A stretch of 64,000 nucleotides of DNA from Hibiscus mutabilis (Eukaryota; Streptophyta; Magnoliopsida; Malvales; Malvaceae): the NCBI GenBank assembly GCA_019671005.1, contig CM033744.1, positions 11,214,128-11,278,127 on the forward strand, written 5' to 3'. Shown piece after piece: positions 24,189 through 34,812 of this stretch (position 1 is its first letter; the number at the start of each line of letters is the position of its first letter). A program made the translations under genes and the position numbers. The notes under the pieces are model-generated. The model was not told where the DNA came from. It did not search any database and saw nothing but the letters and a program-made list of their open reading frames with translations.

Positions 24189-25490
24189 GTGGTTTCTTTT
24201 TTTTTTCTTTTAATTTAAATTCCTTTTTTCCTTCTTCTTGTGTTTCTGCTTAACTTTATGTATGTGAGTTAATAAAGTAAATTTGACTTTTGTTTGTTGG
24301 TTGGCTGCAGATTTTTTAGTTGGGTGTTAATGTGTTTTTTGTTTGGTTTGCAAGTAACCAATAAATATTTGTGAAATTCAATATGTGTATTCCAATTTAA
24401 GTTGGAATTATATGTGGGGTTTCTATTTAAAGTGGGAATTCTTGGTGGTTTTTCCATTTGAATTCAAGTTACAAGGCTTTTTCTTGTGTTGGTTGATGGA
24501 AAAAAAAGTAGGTTAAATGATAACAAGTTTGAATCCTGAGCTACAAGGTTCTTGTTTTAAAGTTTGGATTTTATTGAACTACATAGTGTGTCTCATGGAA
24601 GCTTAATTATGGTAACTTTTGATTTAGGTAAACCTCAATTGGCTGATAACCATGTATATAGTGAATATTTAGAGAAGATGGTGATGGGTTTTTTTAATTT
24701 ATGTCATCGGTTTCGTGATCATAGAATGATAAATGAAAATTTAGTTAGGAAATTCGATCATCGATGACCGTCTTCTTTTCTTTACTGTTTGTAGGAGACC
24801 CTGAAGTTTAGTTTACTGGTCTTAGATACAGAAACCAGCACACAAGATTTCCTTGTGAAAGAAGTGGCAAACTGTGGAACTCGGTTCTTTTGATGGTTTC
24901 GATAATGTTAAATTTAGCCACTACTTTCTATGTCCCCCAGATATAGTTTCCATTGCAAGAGTTTCAGATCAATAGAGGGTTTACCCTTTTTCGAGTTTCT
25001 TTGACTTCTATGAGCTGGTTGAATTTTGATATTTTTTTAGTGATACTAGTGTTCTATTTGAATCTTCACTGTAAAGTTTTGAACTTACCGGAGAACAATC
25101 AGAAAATTAATAGAGGCGTATAGGCGAAAACGAAAACCTTTAAGAGGCTACTTGCTTAGCTTGGAAGTAACAGCCATTATGGTTTCGATTACTCCGGTAT
25201 AGACATTTAATTTAATTTTAGGAGACCCTGGGGTGAATTTGTAACTGCTGACGATAAATTGATGATTCATTTATCACTGCTGAAAACATGTAGGGAAATT
25301 ATGTAACTTTCGAGTGTGGAAATGATTCTAATTCGAATGTTTTTTTTTTCAAGTTATGAACATGTCAGATCATATAGCGATACGATAATTTTGCTACAAC
25401 ATGCGACTCAATTTGTTTTTGTGATCTAATCTTTACTTTCCTGCTGAAATGACAGGGTTGAGTAGCCAGAACTTAAAAGCATTTTATACA

Positions 25491-25514
25491 ATGGGGAAAT
25501 ATTTGCGACTATAA
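25491..25514 (+). promoter_or_regulatory. Seven-codon uORF overlapping the DUF1005 start codon
   Basis: ATG at 25491 opens a frame encoding MGKYLRL and ends with TAA at 25512-25514. The last A of that stop is the first base of the main ATG, giving TAATG. The uORF is in a different frame from the main CDS. Such an overlap is consistent with termination-reinitiation, but only if this stretch is part of the mature leader. Confidence 0.5.
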
Positions 25515-26979
25515 TGGATCCTCAGGCTTTCATCAGGTTGTCAATCGGCTCTCTGGGTCTGAGGATACCTGGATCAGCCCTGAATTCTTTAAAGGCTGGA
25601 ATTCATGCATTCTCTTCCCAGTGTTCATGTGAGATACGACTCCGAGGTTTCCCCGTGCAAACTACATCAATTCCTTTAGTATCCTCACCCGAAGCCACAC
25701 CTGATATTCACAATATTGCGTCTAGCTTTTATCTAGAGGACTCTGATGTGAAGGCTTTGCTGACCCCTGGCTGTTTCTATAACACCCATGCATTTCTGGA
25801 GATTACCGTCTTCACAGGGAGGAAGGGGTCGCATTGTGGTGTTGGAGTCAGGAGACAGCAGATCGGGACATTCAAGTTGGAGGTGGGTCCGGAATGGGGT
25901 GAAGGGAAGCCAGTGATTCTTTTCAATGGATGGATTGGCATTGGCAAAAGCAAGCAGGAGAGTGGAAAACCTGGTGCTGAACTTCATTTGAGAGTACAAC
26001 TCGATCCTGATCCAAGATACGTGTTTCAGTTTGAAGATGTAACTATGCTGAGTCCTCAGATAGTACAGCTTCAAGGTTCCATCAAACAACCAATTTTTAG
26101 TTGCGAATTTAGTCGAGACAGGTGACGTAAAACTACGAGTTGCTTCATCCACCTTACATTTGTTGTTCAATTTAAAAAAAAAGTGGCGATTATTCGGTTT
26201 TTAAAATATATTTGGTCAGCTTTAGATGATTCTTTGTTATTTTCTATTCATTTGCTCACAGTTAATGAAACTCTTTGTGGTTGCTTTGAAATGGTAGGGT
26301 AGCAAAGGCCGACCCACTAGGCGCTTATTGGACAGGTTCTGCTGATAGTTCAGACATAGAGACTGAGAGGAGAGAGAGGAAAGGATGGAAGGTGAAGATA
26401 CACGATCTCTCTGGCTCCGCTGTTGCGGCAGCCTTCATAACCACTCCTTTTGTGCCATCAACAGGTTGTGATTGGGTTGCCAAGTCCAACCCAGGAGCTT
26501 GGTTGATTGTTCGTCCTGATATCTCCAGGCCAGAGAGCTGGATGCCTTGGGGAAAGCTTGAGGTGTGGCGTGAGCGTGGCATCAGAGACTCTATCTGCTA
26601 CCGGTTTCATTTGCTGTCTGAAGCCCAAGATGGAGCAGAGGTTCTCATGTCCGAGATACTCATCAATGCCGAAAAGGGTGGGGAGTTTTTCATCGACACT
26701 GACCGACAATTGTGGCAGGGACGAACTCCAATACCAAGTCCTCAAAGCAGTGGAGACTTTTCCGCATTAAGTGCGATTGCCGGTGGTTTCGTAATGAGCT
26801 GCAGAGTCCAAGGGGAAGGTAAGAGTAGCAAGCCATTAGTGCAACTTGCTATGCGGCACGTAACATGTGTGGAAGATGCCGCCATCTTCATGGCACTTGC
26901 AGCAGCTGTTGATCTCAGCATCGAGGCATGCAAGCCTTTCCGAAGAAAGATAAGGATAGGGCCCCGCCATTCTTTATGA
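25514..26979 (+). CDS. DUF1005 family protein
   Basis: Two coding exons: 25514-26121 and 26298-26979. The intron 26122-26297 has donor AG|GTGACG and acceptor GGTAG|GGTAGC, and the junction restores Arg within SRDRVAKADP. The product is 429 residues, close to the usual length of the plant DUF1005 (PF06219) family, and the whole protein fits that family. Recognisable stretches are the N-terminal MDPQAFIRLSIGSLGLRIPG, CSCEIRLRGFPVQ, GRKGSHCGVGVRRQQIGTFKL, the YWTGSADSSD region just after the intron, WKVKIHDLSGSAVAAAFITT, GAWLIVRPD and SWMPWGKLEVWRERG, with the basic C-terminus FRRKIRIGPRHSL. No signal peptide or membrane span is evident. The biochemical role of the family is not established. The start is chosen because MDPQAF is the conserved family start. 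The frame is intact, so the gene is probably functional. It is convergent with the TFCA gene. Confidence 0.93.
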
Positions 26980-27371
26980 GAAGAAGAATTAAGGTGATTT
27001 ATTTCCATGAAAACAAAGAAAGATTGGCTCTTTATTTGTGTTTATTTGTGTAACATTTGCCACTGTGTATAGATCTTGTGGTTGATTAATTATTAGCTTT
27101 TAGACCTAACCAAACTCTTGTCTGCACCTTTGGCTGTCATTGGTACAAACTTACAAGACATGAAAAAACCCAGAAACAAATTACAAGAACAAATTTAACT
27201 TCTGGGAATTATATTTCCAGAATTTCTTTCAGTACACAACAGGGAAGACAAACTTGAAAAGACATCTTAGGGGCATTCCATACGCCTTACTCATGGCTAG
27301 CAGTGGAATCCGTACAAACTTACAACCATATCTCAAATCTTCCTGGTAACAGCCATTTATGGAAGCTGTCA
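26980..27371. other. Intergenic region between convergent genes
   Basis: This should hold the 3' untranslated regions of the DUF1005 gene (+) and the cofactor A gene (-). T-rich runs with tttatttgtgtttatttgtg near 27030-27050 suit a plant near-upstream polyadenylation zone. No other gene is seen. Confidence 0.45.
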
Positions 27372-28804
27372 CTAAGCCTCTGTTGTCTGAAACAACTTTT
27401 CAACTTCTGTTATAGTGCTACGAGCATCTTCAAATTCCGGACCGACCTCATTTGCTTCCTCCATCAAACTTCATTTGTTTACATGATCTTCAATCTGATA
27501 AATCTAGGTGTCTATATAGGAAATTAGGAAATCCAAAAGCAACTAAATACAACAACAAAGATTATAATCCAAAAATCCCATAACAGAGAAACACTTCAAT
27601 CTTTTCCAATTTAGTGTAAAGTATTTGGAGGTGAGTCATCAATCAATGAGAAGACTTGAGCTCTAATTAGCTTACTAGTACCAAATATATATCCAAGTTC
27701 ATCTAAAATAGAAGTTAACTTCCTCGACTACAACCATGACCAATTTGTTATCCCTTAGAATGCAGCTTTCTAGGAGAGCAGAAGGTTTAGGGAAAGCCCT
27801 AAAGAATGGCTATGGGGACATATCTTAGTAAGAACTAAAAGATATTTCAACAATGGAGTAGCAAAGCATGTTTGATTGCCAGATCAGCATCTAGCCTTTG
27901 GTGCAAATACAAGCTCCAATACTGAAACAGAACAAATGAAACTGGATGTTGAATAATCATTCAGTCAGGACTAAATGGTCGATTGATATTACTAAAACCT
28001 GAATGGGGATAATCTCTGGGATTGAAGAACAAACAATGAAATCACAGCTCAATAACAGTGAGCTATGCAAGCACACTATCTTCATAAAATGCTATTGAAA
28101 TAAGCAAGAGAGAAACATAATAATGGTAAAACTAATAATTAGTGTACAATACCAAAGTCCCTTTGAGGTCAGCCAACGAAGCTTCTAGCTGCTTGCGACA
28201 ATCGGGGATCATCATCCTTGATTCAGCCAGCACATTTTCCTGTTCAAGCAGAGAAAAGTTCATATATAGAAATCAATTTAAATCAACTAGCTGAAATCAT
28301 GGGCAATGGCATGGAAGAAAATGGTTTTCCTGAAAAATGGACTTATTTTCTAAAGAAAAAAGTTAACTTTCCAGTTGTTTGGTTAAATTCATCATAGAGC
28401 ATTCTCCATTGTTTGGCTGTTTTCATAAAATCTGCTTTTTTCTTGCCAAACACCAGAAAATGTGAAAAAAAATTCCGGCAAAACGAATAGACCTAGCATA
28501 CATTCTTCATTTTTACAAGGTGAAATAATATTACTAATGACAAATAACATTGGATTTCAAAAAAGGGGTTTCTCAACAATTGAATCAGTAAAAGTTGCAC
28601 CATCCCAAATAAGCCCTAAAAAGCAGCCATTGGAAGCAGAAATACTAGTACCTGTTGCTTGAGGTCGTAAGGATCAGCTCCTCTCTCTTTCATGTCAGCT
28701 GTTTTCGCAGCTTCTCTCTCAACCTCTTTCTCATAAGAGAGCAGCTCTTTAACGATTCGTTTGCAACTCGATGTTTTGATTTTCAGATTTCTAACTGTCG
28801 CCAT
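27372..28804 (-). CDS. TFCA: Tubulin-folding cofactor A (KIESEL-type)
   Basis: Minus-strand gene. Exon 1 (28652-28804) encodes MATVRNLKIKTSSCKRIVKE through GADPYDLKQQ, the highly conserved N-terminal helix of cofactor A. Exon 2 starts at 28239 (acceptor ACAG|GAAAATG) and encodes ENVLAESRMMIPDCRKQLEA then SLADLKGTL. The last exon encodes NEVGPEFEDARSTITEVEK and ends LFQTTEA, with TAG at 27372-27374. Cofactor A is a small three-helix cytosolic chaperone that binds beta-tubulin. The link between exons 2 and 3 is uncertain. Joining 28153 to 27458 gives 108 residues. Joining 28148 to 27468, with weaker splice sites, gives 113 residues, the family's usual length. A microexon is also possible. A leader intron (28813-29062) separates the start codon from the 5' exon. 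Confidence 0.88.
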
Positions 28805-28812
28805 TCCTAAAC

Positions 28813-29062
28813 CTGTAGAAAGAAAAAAAGGTTTCTCTATTACGGATGAAATGTCCCATATTCCTCAGGTTCCATAAATGGTATACTAATTATACTTTCG
28901 GCCCATTTGATCGGAATTCAAACAGATTATTTGGGATTTTTCCGGGAAAAAAGTTGGGTCAGTGGGAAATCATTTCAGGAAGCAGAAAACTGTAATTAAT
29001 CAATTTAAAAATTGAAGAGTTGGGTTTGATCGGTGGCGTTTGATAAATTAAAACGAACATAC
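28813..29062 (-). other. Leader intron of the cofactor A gene
   Basis: On the minus strand the donor TTCAAAG|GTATG is at 29063/29062 and the acceptor TTTCTACAG|GTTTAG at 28813/28812. The start codon follows 8 nt later. The 5' exon therefore lies upstream of 29062, probably to about 29160. Confidence 0.6.
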
Positions 29063-29272
29063 CTTTGAAAATGAGAGAAGGATCGGAAGATGAGACGACT
29101 GAGGATTTTGGAGTAGAGTGCAGCTTCAACAAGTAAAAAGGAAGGCCAAAAGCGAGAGCATCTACAATTGAAATGCTAGTAGTTGATATGTTTTTGGCTT
29201 AATATTCAATTTAGCCCTCAAACAATACCATTTTCCCATAATTGGTACTTTTGGGATTGACTTTAATATAAT

Positions 29273-29977
29273 AGCCTTGTTTGGTAAATAGCAGTTTGAG
29301 CCAAAATTAGAGGTTTGAGCTAAAATTAGAGGATTGATATGTAAAATTCGTTAATTTGGATGTTTGATGAATAGTCAATTAGAATAGCGAATTGAGAAGA
29401 AACTTTTAATTTTGAAAAAGTTACAATAAGAGCTTTTTCAAAGTAGAGGTTTTGACATAAGAATTATAAAGATCTTTCTACCCTTAACAATTATAAAAAA
29501 TCTCCAAATAACTTAAATTTAACCTTTTTTATTTTAATTCATCCTCACGCATTTACATTATGACATTTTTAAACTAATACATTTTGTTTTCTTTCTTTTT
29601 ATTCTCATACATTTATATTTATATTTAAAAACTAATTAAATTATATTAAAAATAATTATATAAATAATAAATTAATATATATATCTTCAAATATGCTTAG
29701 TAATATTATATTAAAAAATATTTTATAATCTAAATAATATTAATAGATACATAATATTGATGACTGATAAACTATTAAAACAAATATAAAATATAATCAT
29801 GTTCCTATATGTCATTTTGCTTGTTTAAATAATCAAACAATTATTAGCTATTAGTTAATTTTACCAAACACTTTTATACAATTAGCTAATACAATCCGCT
29901 AGTCAAATCAGCTAATGCAATCAGCTATCACATAATGTAATTCGCTATCTGTTATCCGCTAATTGCCAAACAGAGCC
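29273..29977. mobile_element. MITE-like element, copy 1
   Basis: About 705 bp with inverted ends: agccttgtttggtaaatagc on the left, and on the right the reverse complement GGCTCTGTTTGGCAATTAGC. Internal motifs such as gcaatcagctat and attcgctatctg surround an AT-rich core with no coding capacity. The ends resemble hAT-type MITEs. The target duplication is unclear. Confidence 0.55.
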
Positions 29978-30032
29978 ATTAACTAATTCCTTTGTCTCGT
30001 ATGAATTGTCACTTATTAAATTTTCATGTAAT

Positions 30033-30648
30033 CATGTTTGATAAATAGCAGTTTGAGTTAAAATTAGAGGTTTAATCGTTCAAATCCGCTAATTTAGATG
30101 TTTGGTGAAGAGCGAATTAGGGTGAAATCTCAAATTTTGAAAAAGCTGCTAGTAGGAGCTTTTTAAAATCAGAAGTTTTGACATAAGAGTTGTAAAGACT
30201 GTTATACCCTTAATAATTATAAAAAATCTCCAATAACCTAAATTTAATTTTTTTTATTTTAATTATTCACACTCATGAATTTGCATTGTGACTTTTGTAA
30301 ACTAATATTTTTTTTTATTTTTTTTATTCTCTTATTTATATTTGTATTTAAATTTAATAATTAATTAAATTTTATTAAAAATAATTATATGAATAATAAA
30401 TGTATATTAAAAATATTTTTATAATCTAATTAATATTAATAGATACAAAATATTGATAATTAATAAACTATTCAAATAAGTATCGAATATAATTATATCC
30501 TTATGTCATTTTGCTTGTTTAAATAATCAAATAGCTATCAGCTACCAGTTAATTTTACCAAACATTTTTATATAATCAACTAATACAATTCGCTAGTCAA
30601 ATAAGCTAATGCAATTAGCTATAAGCTATTAGCTAATTACCAAACAAT
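30033..30648. mobile_element. MITE-like element, copy 2
   Basis: A divergent copy of 29273-29977 in the same orientation, starting catgtttgataaatagcag and ending attaccaaacaat. Both copies share gttttgacataagag and the ttaataattaattaaatt-type core. Copy 2 has lost about 90 bp relative to copy 1. Confidence 0.5.
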
Positions 30649-31095
30649 TTCAAAGAATTTTTTTTGTAAAACAAGTGATGTAAAATAATTCAGGTGATAA
30701 TTTAGTGATAGAAAAGTTGAATTTTGTTTGGAGAAATACTAAAAAATGTTAAAAAATATTAATTTTAAAAGTTGTTAAATTTTCGAAGTTACAATTTAAA
30801 TAAAAATAATTTTAAATTTTAAAATGGAAAGGAAGGAATATCATATTTCTTTCGATTTTCCCTCCCGAAAAATAAAAACATAAAAAATGGCTTAATAATG
30901 CCATTGCCCCCAAATAATGTACGTATCGAGTTGTTCCCTAATAAATTTTTAGGGGTTTAACCTCCAAAACTTTAAATCGTGACTCTAGTTGTCTTTTATT
31001 GTTAACTCTTTTTAAAAAAATTATAGATCAATTAGAATGTGCCACAAGCCCCATTATTAACAAAAAAAAATAGTTGACTTTAATAAAAAAAAGTA
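30649..31095. other. AT-rich intergenic DNA
   Basis: No gene or recognisable element is seen in this stretch between the MITE pair and the tandem array. Confidence 0.5.
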
Positions 31096-31099
31096 AATT

Positions 31100-31805
31100 T
31101 TACATTAAGTCTGTTAAAATTTTATTTTTATTTAATTTAATCCTAAAAATTTTAATTAACCCAAAATTAACCCCAATTTCTTTCTAATTTTTATAATTTA
31201 GTCCAATAATTTAAATATAATTATTTTGTATTTAATTTAGTCCTAAAAATCTTTATTTAACCTGAAATTAACCCCAATTTCTTTCTAATCTTTATAGTTT
31301 AGTCCAATATTTTAAATATAATTATATTTTTGTTCAATTTAATCCTACATATCTTTATTTATTCTGAAATTAACCCCAATTTCTTTCTAATGTTTATATA
31401 TGAGTCCAATATTTTTAATATGAAGATATTTTGTTTATTTTAGTCCTAAAAATATTTATTTAACCCAAAATTAACCCATATTTCTTTCTAATTTTTATAT
31501 TTTAGTCTAATATTTTAACATAATTATATTTTTGTTCAATTTAGTCCTAAAAATCTCTATTTAACCCGAAATTAACCCTAATTTCTTTCTAATATTTATA
31601 GTTTAGTCCAATATTTTAAATATAATTATATTTTTGTTCAATTTAGTCCTACAAATCTTTATTTAACCCGAAATTAATCCTAATTTCTTTCTAATCTTTA
31701 TAATTTAGTCCAATATTTTTTGATATAATTATATTTTTATTTATTTTAGTCCTAAAAAACTTTATTTAACCCAAAATTAACCCCGATTTCTTTCTAATAT
31801 TTATT
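31100..31805. repeat. 102-bp tandem repeat array
   Basis: Seven imperfect copies of a unit containing ttaaccccaatttctttcta, tagtccaatattttaaatat and tagtcctaaaaatctttatt. The anchor before aatttctttct falls at 31171, 31272, 31374, 31475, 31576, 31678 and 31781, so the period is 101-103 bp. It is AT-rich with no coding value. It could be a short satellite-like array or a retained part of a larger LTR. Confidence 0.85.
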
Positions 31806-33270
31806 TTTTTCAATTTCTTTATTAGAAATTTACTATTATTGCTCCTAATGTATCATGAACAATTTATACACATAAAAACACACTTGTATGCTCGATTGGA
31901 AGATAAAAAAGCTCATTATAACAAGAATTTAACCCTAAAATCAAAAGCATGCAACTCATGTCACTTTTTAGAAACGTAAGAGGTCATTTTAAGCATTCAA
32001 TGTTTCTAACCTATTTGGACAAACCTCATACGTCACATATCAACTTTCAAACTTGTTCAAAACATCAAAATAACCATATACTAACATTTGACCTTTAAAC
32101 TCAAATTATGGACTTTAAAAACACCAATCATGTTTATACCTTTGCTCAAGGTTTCGAAACCTTATTGTATGGTTGAACTGGGGCATTCTGAAAATTCATA
32201 AAATAGTTTGTTTGTTAGCATTTTGGTTCAGGGATGTTTATATATCAATTAAATGAGTTATAGAAGTCCGTTTGGGTTGAATTTGACATGTGAGTTTTTT
32301 TTTTGCTTATATTACATGATGATACATTTTATTTTACATTAGTCTCTGTAATTTCAAATAATTGCAATTTAGTCCCTAAACGTGTATAGTTTACAATTGA
32401 GCATGCTAAAGGAGTCCGATTAGGGAGTAAATTCATATGCTACTTATATTGAGTGGGGGTGTTCATTGTTGGATATCAGATCGAATTCGGCCCGGTTTTT
32501 TCGGATATTCGATTTTTCATATCGACGATAAAATGACCCGTATCCAATCCGGAAAAAATCGGATATCAGGATATTCGGATAGCGGATAATCGGATCAGAT
32601 ATTTGGATATCCGGTTATCCGAAAATATATTTTGATTTCATTATTTTTTTTCAAATTTGAAGTTCGTATTTATGAAAATTTTGGAATTTCAAATATAACA
32701 AACAACGAATTGCTAAATATAACAAGATTCACATCTATGAAAATTTCGATTTTTTTAATTTTCGGTTATAACAAGCATTAAATTGTTAAAAATAACAAAA
32801 ATAATATTCATAAAAATTAGTATTTTTGGATTTTCAGATGATCCAAAAATTGAAATATTGCGATCCGTATCCGATCCAAAAAATTTAAAATCGGATCGGA
32901 TATCCGATCCGGAAATAAAAATCGAATCGGATATCTGAATTTTCGGATCGGGTCAACAGATAATGGGATCGGATAGATCAGATCGGATATTTTTGAACAC
33001 CCCTAATATTGAGTGTGTAGAATCTTTTTATGCATGCATATGAAATTACGTTTTTACACTTGTGTGCTTTATGACTCATTCGGTGTTTGTAAAACATTTT
33101 GGGACTCCAGCCCATTTAGTTAATGTTTGTTATTCCGTTGTATGAATATATATTTAAAAGTTTTAAATTTATACGTGTTTTTATCATCGTTTAGTGTTAG
33201 GGTCACTTCAGTGATCTATGTGACGTCCGATATTCGAGTCTATTCATCTAGGCCAGGTACGGGTGTTGCA
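31806..33270 (+). mobile_element. Degenerate LTR remnant (right end)
   Basis: The stretch ends at 33270 with gacgtccgatattcgagtc and then ggccaggtacgggtgttgca, the usual right-end style of plant Ty3/gypsy LTRs. The left border is not recognisable. A separate MITE (32456-33006) is inserted in it. The open frame at 33127-33393 is an LTR read-through and is not a gene. Confidence 0.35.
32456..33006. mobile_element. MULE-type MITE with a 9-bp target duplication
   Basis: Inverted ends GGGGTGTTCA and TGAACACCCC are flanked by identical 9-bp copies of TATTGAGTG (32447-32455 and 33007-33015). A 9-bp duplication is typical of Mutator-like elements. The interior is built of many cggatatc/gatatccg iterations flanking an AT-rich core and has no open frame. 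Confidence 0.75.
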
Positions 33271-34279
33271 CAATCTATGATTTATCCAACTTTAAATTCT
33301 ACCACATTTGGGCATGCCGCATCTGCTGATGTTAGTCTAATGACCGAAATGAAAGTTTTTTTAACGACAATGACTTTAATAAATTTTTTTTGATTTTAGA
33401 CCAAATTAAATGCACTTTAAAAGTTTAATGACCACCAATATAATTTGCCCAAAAATTAATTGTAGTTAGTTATGTTAAATATAATCATGAATTAGAATCA
33501 GTCATCTAACGTTCCTGAAATATATGTATGTCTTAAATTAGGAAAAATAAACGAATACATATAATAAATGACCACCACTTTTGGACTCCGTAATTTAGGA
33601 TAGAATACTCTTTCCATGGTCGGTGTCCCTGTTTATGTATTAAAAATTAGGTTAAGGTTTAAGGTGTAAGGTTAGAGTTTAGGGTTAGGGTTTAGAGAAT
33701 TAAGGGTATGGTGTTTTTTAGGATTTATGATTTAAAATTTATAACTAATACTTAAAAATTATTTTTTTAGTATCGTGGCATAGAAAGGAATATCGAAAAG
33801 GAGAAAAATATTTTTGTCCCAAAATTTATACTACCCTTTCGGTTTTTCTGATTTCTTTAATCTTAATTCCTGCTAGGGTTGTAGCCAAAATTTCTTTGTT
33901 AAAAAATTAGTCACCTAGGCTTTAAAAATTTAAGCTAAAATTCCTTTGAATTTCGTAAGATAAATAACAACATTTAAATTATGACTTTTATAGTTTCATA
34001 GCAAAACTACTAACCACGTTTATTAAACAATATACTAAGCAAGTTAAAAAGAGAGAAGATCTAAATATTTTTTTGACCGAAAGAGAGAAGAGTTTAATTT
34101 ATTAATTTGGAATAATTAAAAAACAATTTTTCTGTAATATACATATTTATTCTTAATAAAAGGAACAGCCGAATCCATATAATAAATATGCTCTAATTTC
34201 CCATACCTCCTATTTACTATTAAATTGTTTTCAATATTACTTAAAACAAACCAGAACTAGGTTTAATTGTATAAATTAC
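33271..34279. other. Intergenic DNA with a short telomere-like run
   Basis: No gene is supported. Around 33665-33705 a degenerate run, gagtttagggttagggttta, contains two or three telomere-type heptamers. This is too short to call an interstitial telomere. Confidence 0.45.
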
Positions 34280-34348
34280 TATATAAGTAGAGTGTTAGTT
34301 GGTAGTGTACACCAAGCAAAGTATTAATCAAGAGCTTAGACATTGAAG
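34280..34348 (+). promoter_or_regulatory. TATA box and leader exon of a candidate micropeptide gene
   Basis: A strong TATA box, tatataag (34280-34287), is followed about 30 nt later by a likely start near 34311. The leader ends in the donor GAAG|GTATAC at 34348/34349. The matching acceptor attgcag|acaaag is at 34668/34669, 9 nt before the candidate start codon. Confidence 0.45.
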
Positions 34349-34677
34349 GTATACTTTAAGTCCATCTCTTTCATTTTCTAAATTCAAACCCTAATTTGAG
34401 CTTTGATTTTCTTTCAATTTCTAGGTAATTTTTATTAGAAATTGATTATACTATAACGTTCATATGTTTCTATAAGTTTTTTTTTACGATCACATGTATT
34501 TTCATCCGTTTTATGATCCGAGGTAATTATGTGCTACTTAAATGAAGTTTTTTTAATAATAATGACTTCAAAGTTCGAACTTAATACGAATGTATTATAA
34601 TGCTACTACCACTTTTTCTAATCACTTGTTGATAATTCGAGTTTAATATTTTTGACAATGGATTGCAGACAAAGCAA

Positions 34678-34812
34678 ATGGATCCGAACTTGGTATTTTG
34701 GGTTATACTTGCAGTCCTTTTTACGATGATTATAATAAGGCTCGGCGTGGATTGGGTGCGTTGGCTTAAACGAAGAAATCAGTCCTCTGCATCTTCCTCA
34801 TCAGCTGCATAA
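34678..34812 (+). CDS. Candidate 44-residue single-span membrane peptide
   Basis: The ATG at 34678 opens a 44-codon frame ending with TAA at 34810. The peptide starts MDPN, continues with a hydrophobic run of about 18 residues (LVFWVILAVLFTMIII), then a basic juxtamembrane segment (RLGVDWVRWLKRR) and a Ser/Ala tail. This is the layout of a one-pass membrane micropeptide with a positively charged side. Support for a real gene comes from context: a TATA box, a leader exon, a 320-nt GT-AG intron ending 9 nt before the ATG, and a T-rich 3' region. I do not recognise a family. An upstream ATG at 34658 would lie inside the intron. It could still be chance or part of a mobile element. Confidence 0.5.
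   Translation: MDPNLVFWVILAVLFTMIIIRLGVDWVRWLKRRNQSSASSSSAA

Noticed and set aside
25733..27008. Several minus-strand frames (25733-26170, 26325-26582, 26458-26745, 26742-27008)
   Set aside because: They lie opposite the well-supported DUF1005 exons and are antisense shadows of codon-biased coding DNA.
33127..33393. An 88-codon frame suggested as a gene
   Set aside because: It overlaps the right end of a decayed LTR (the gacgtccgatattcgagtc and ggtacgggtgttgca region). Similar read-through frames are common in LTRs.
33660..33715. Telomere-like gtttaggg run, possible interstitial telomere
   Set aside because: There are only two or three imperfect heptamers in an AT-rich setting. This is too short and irregular to distinguish from chance.
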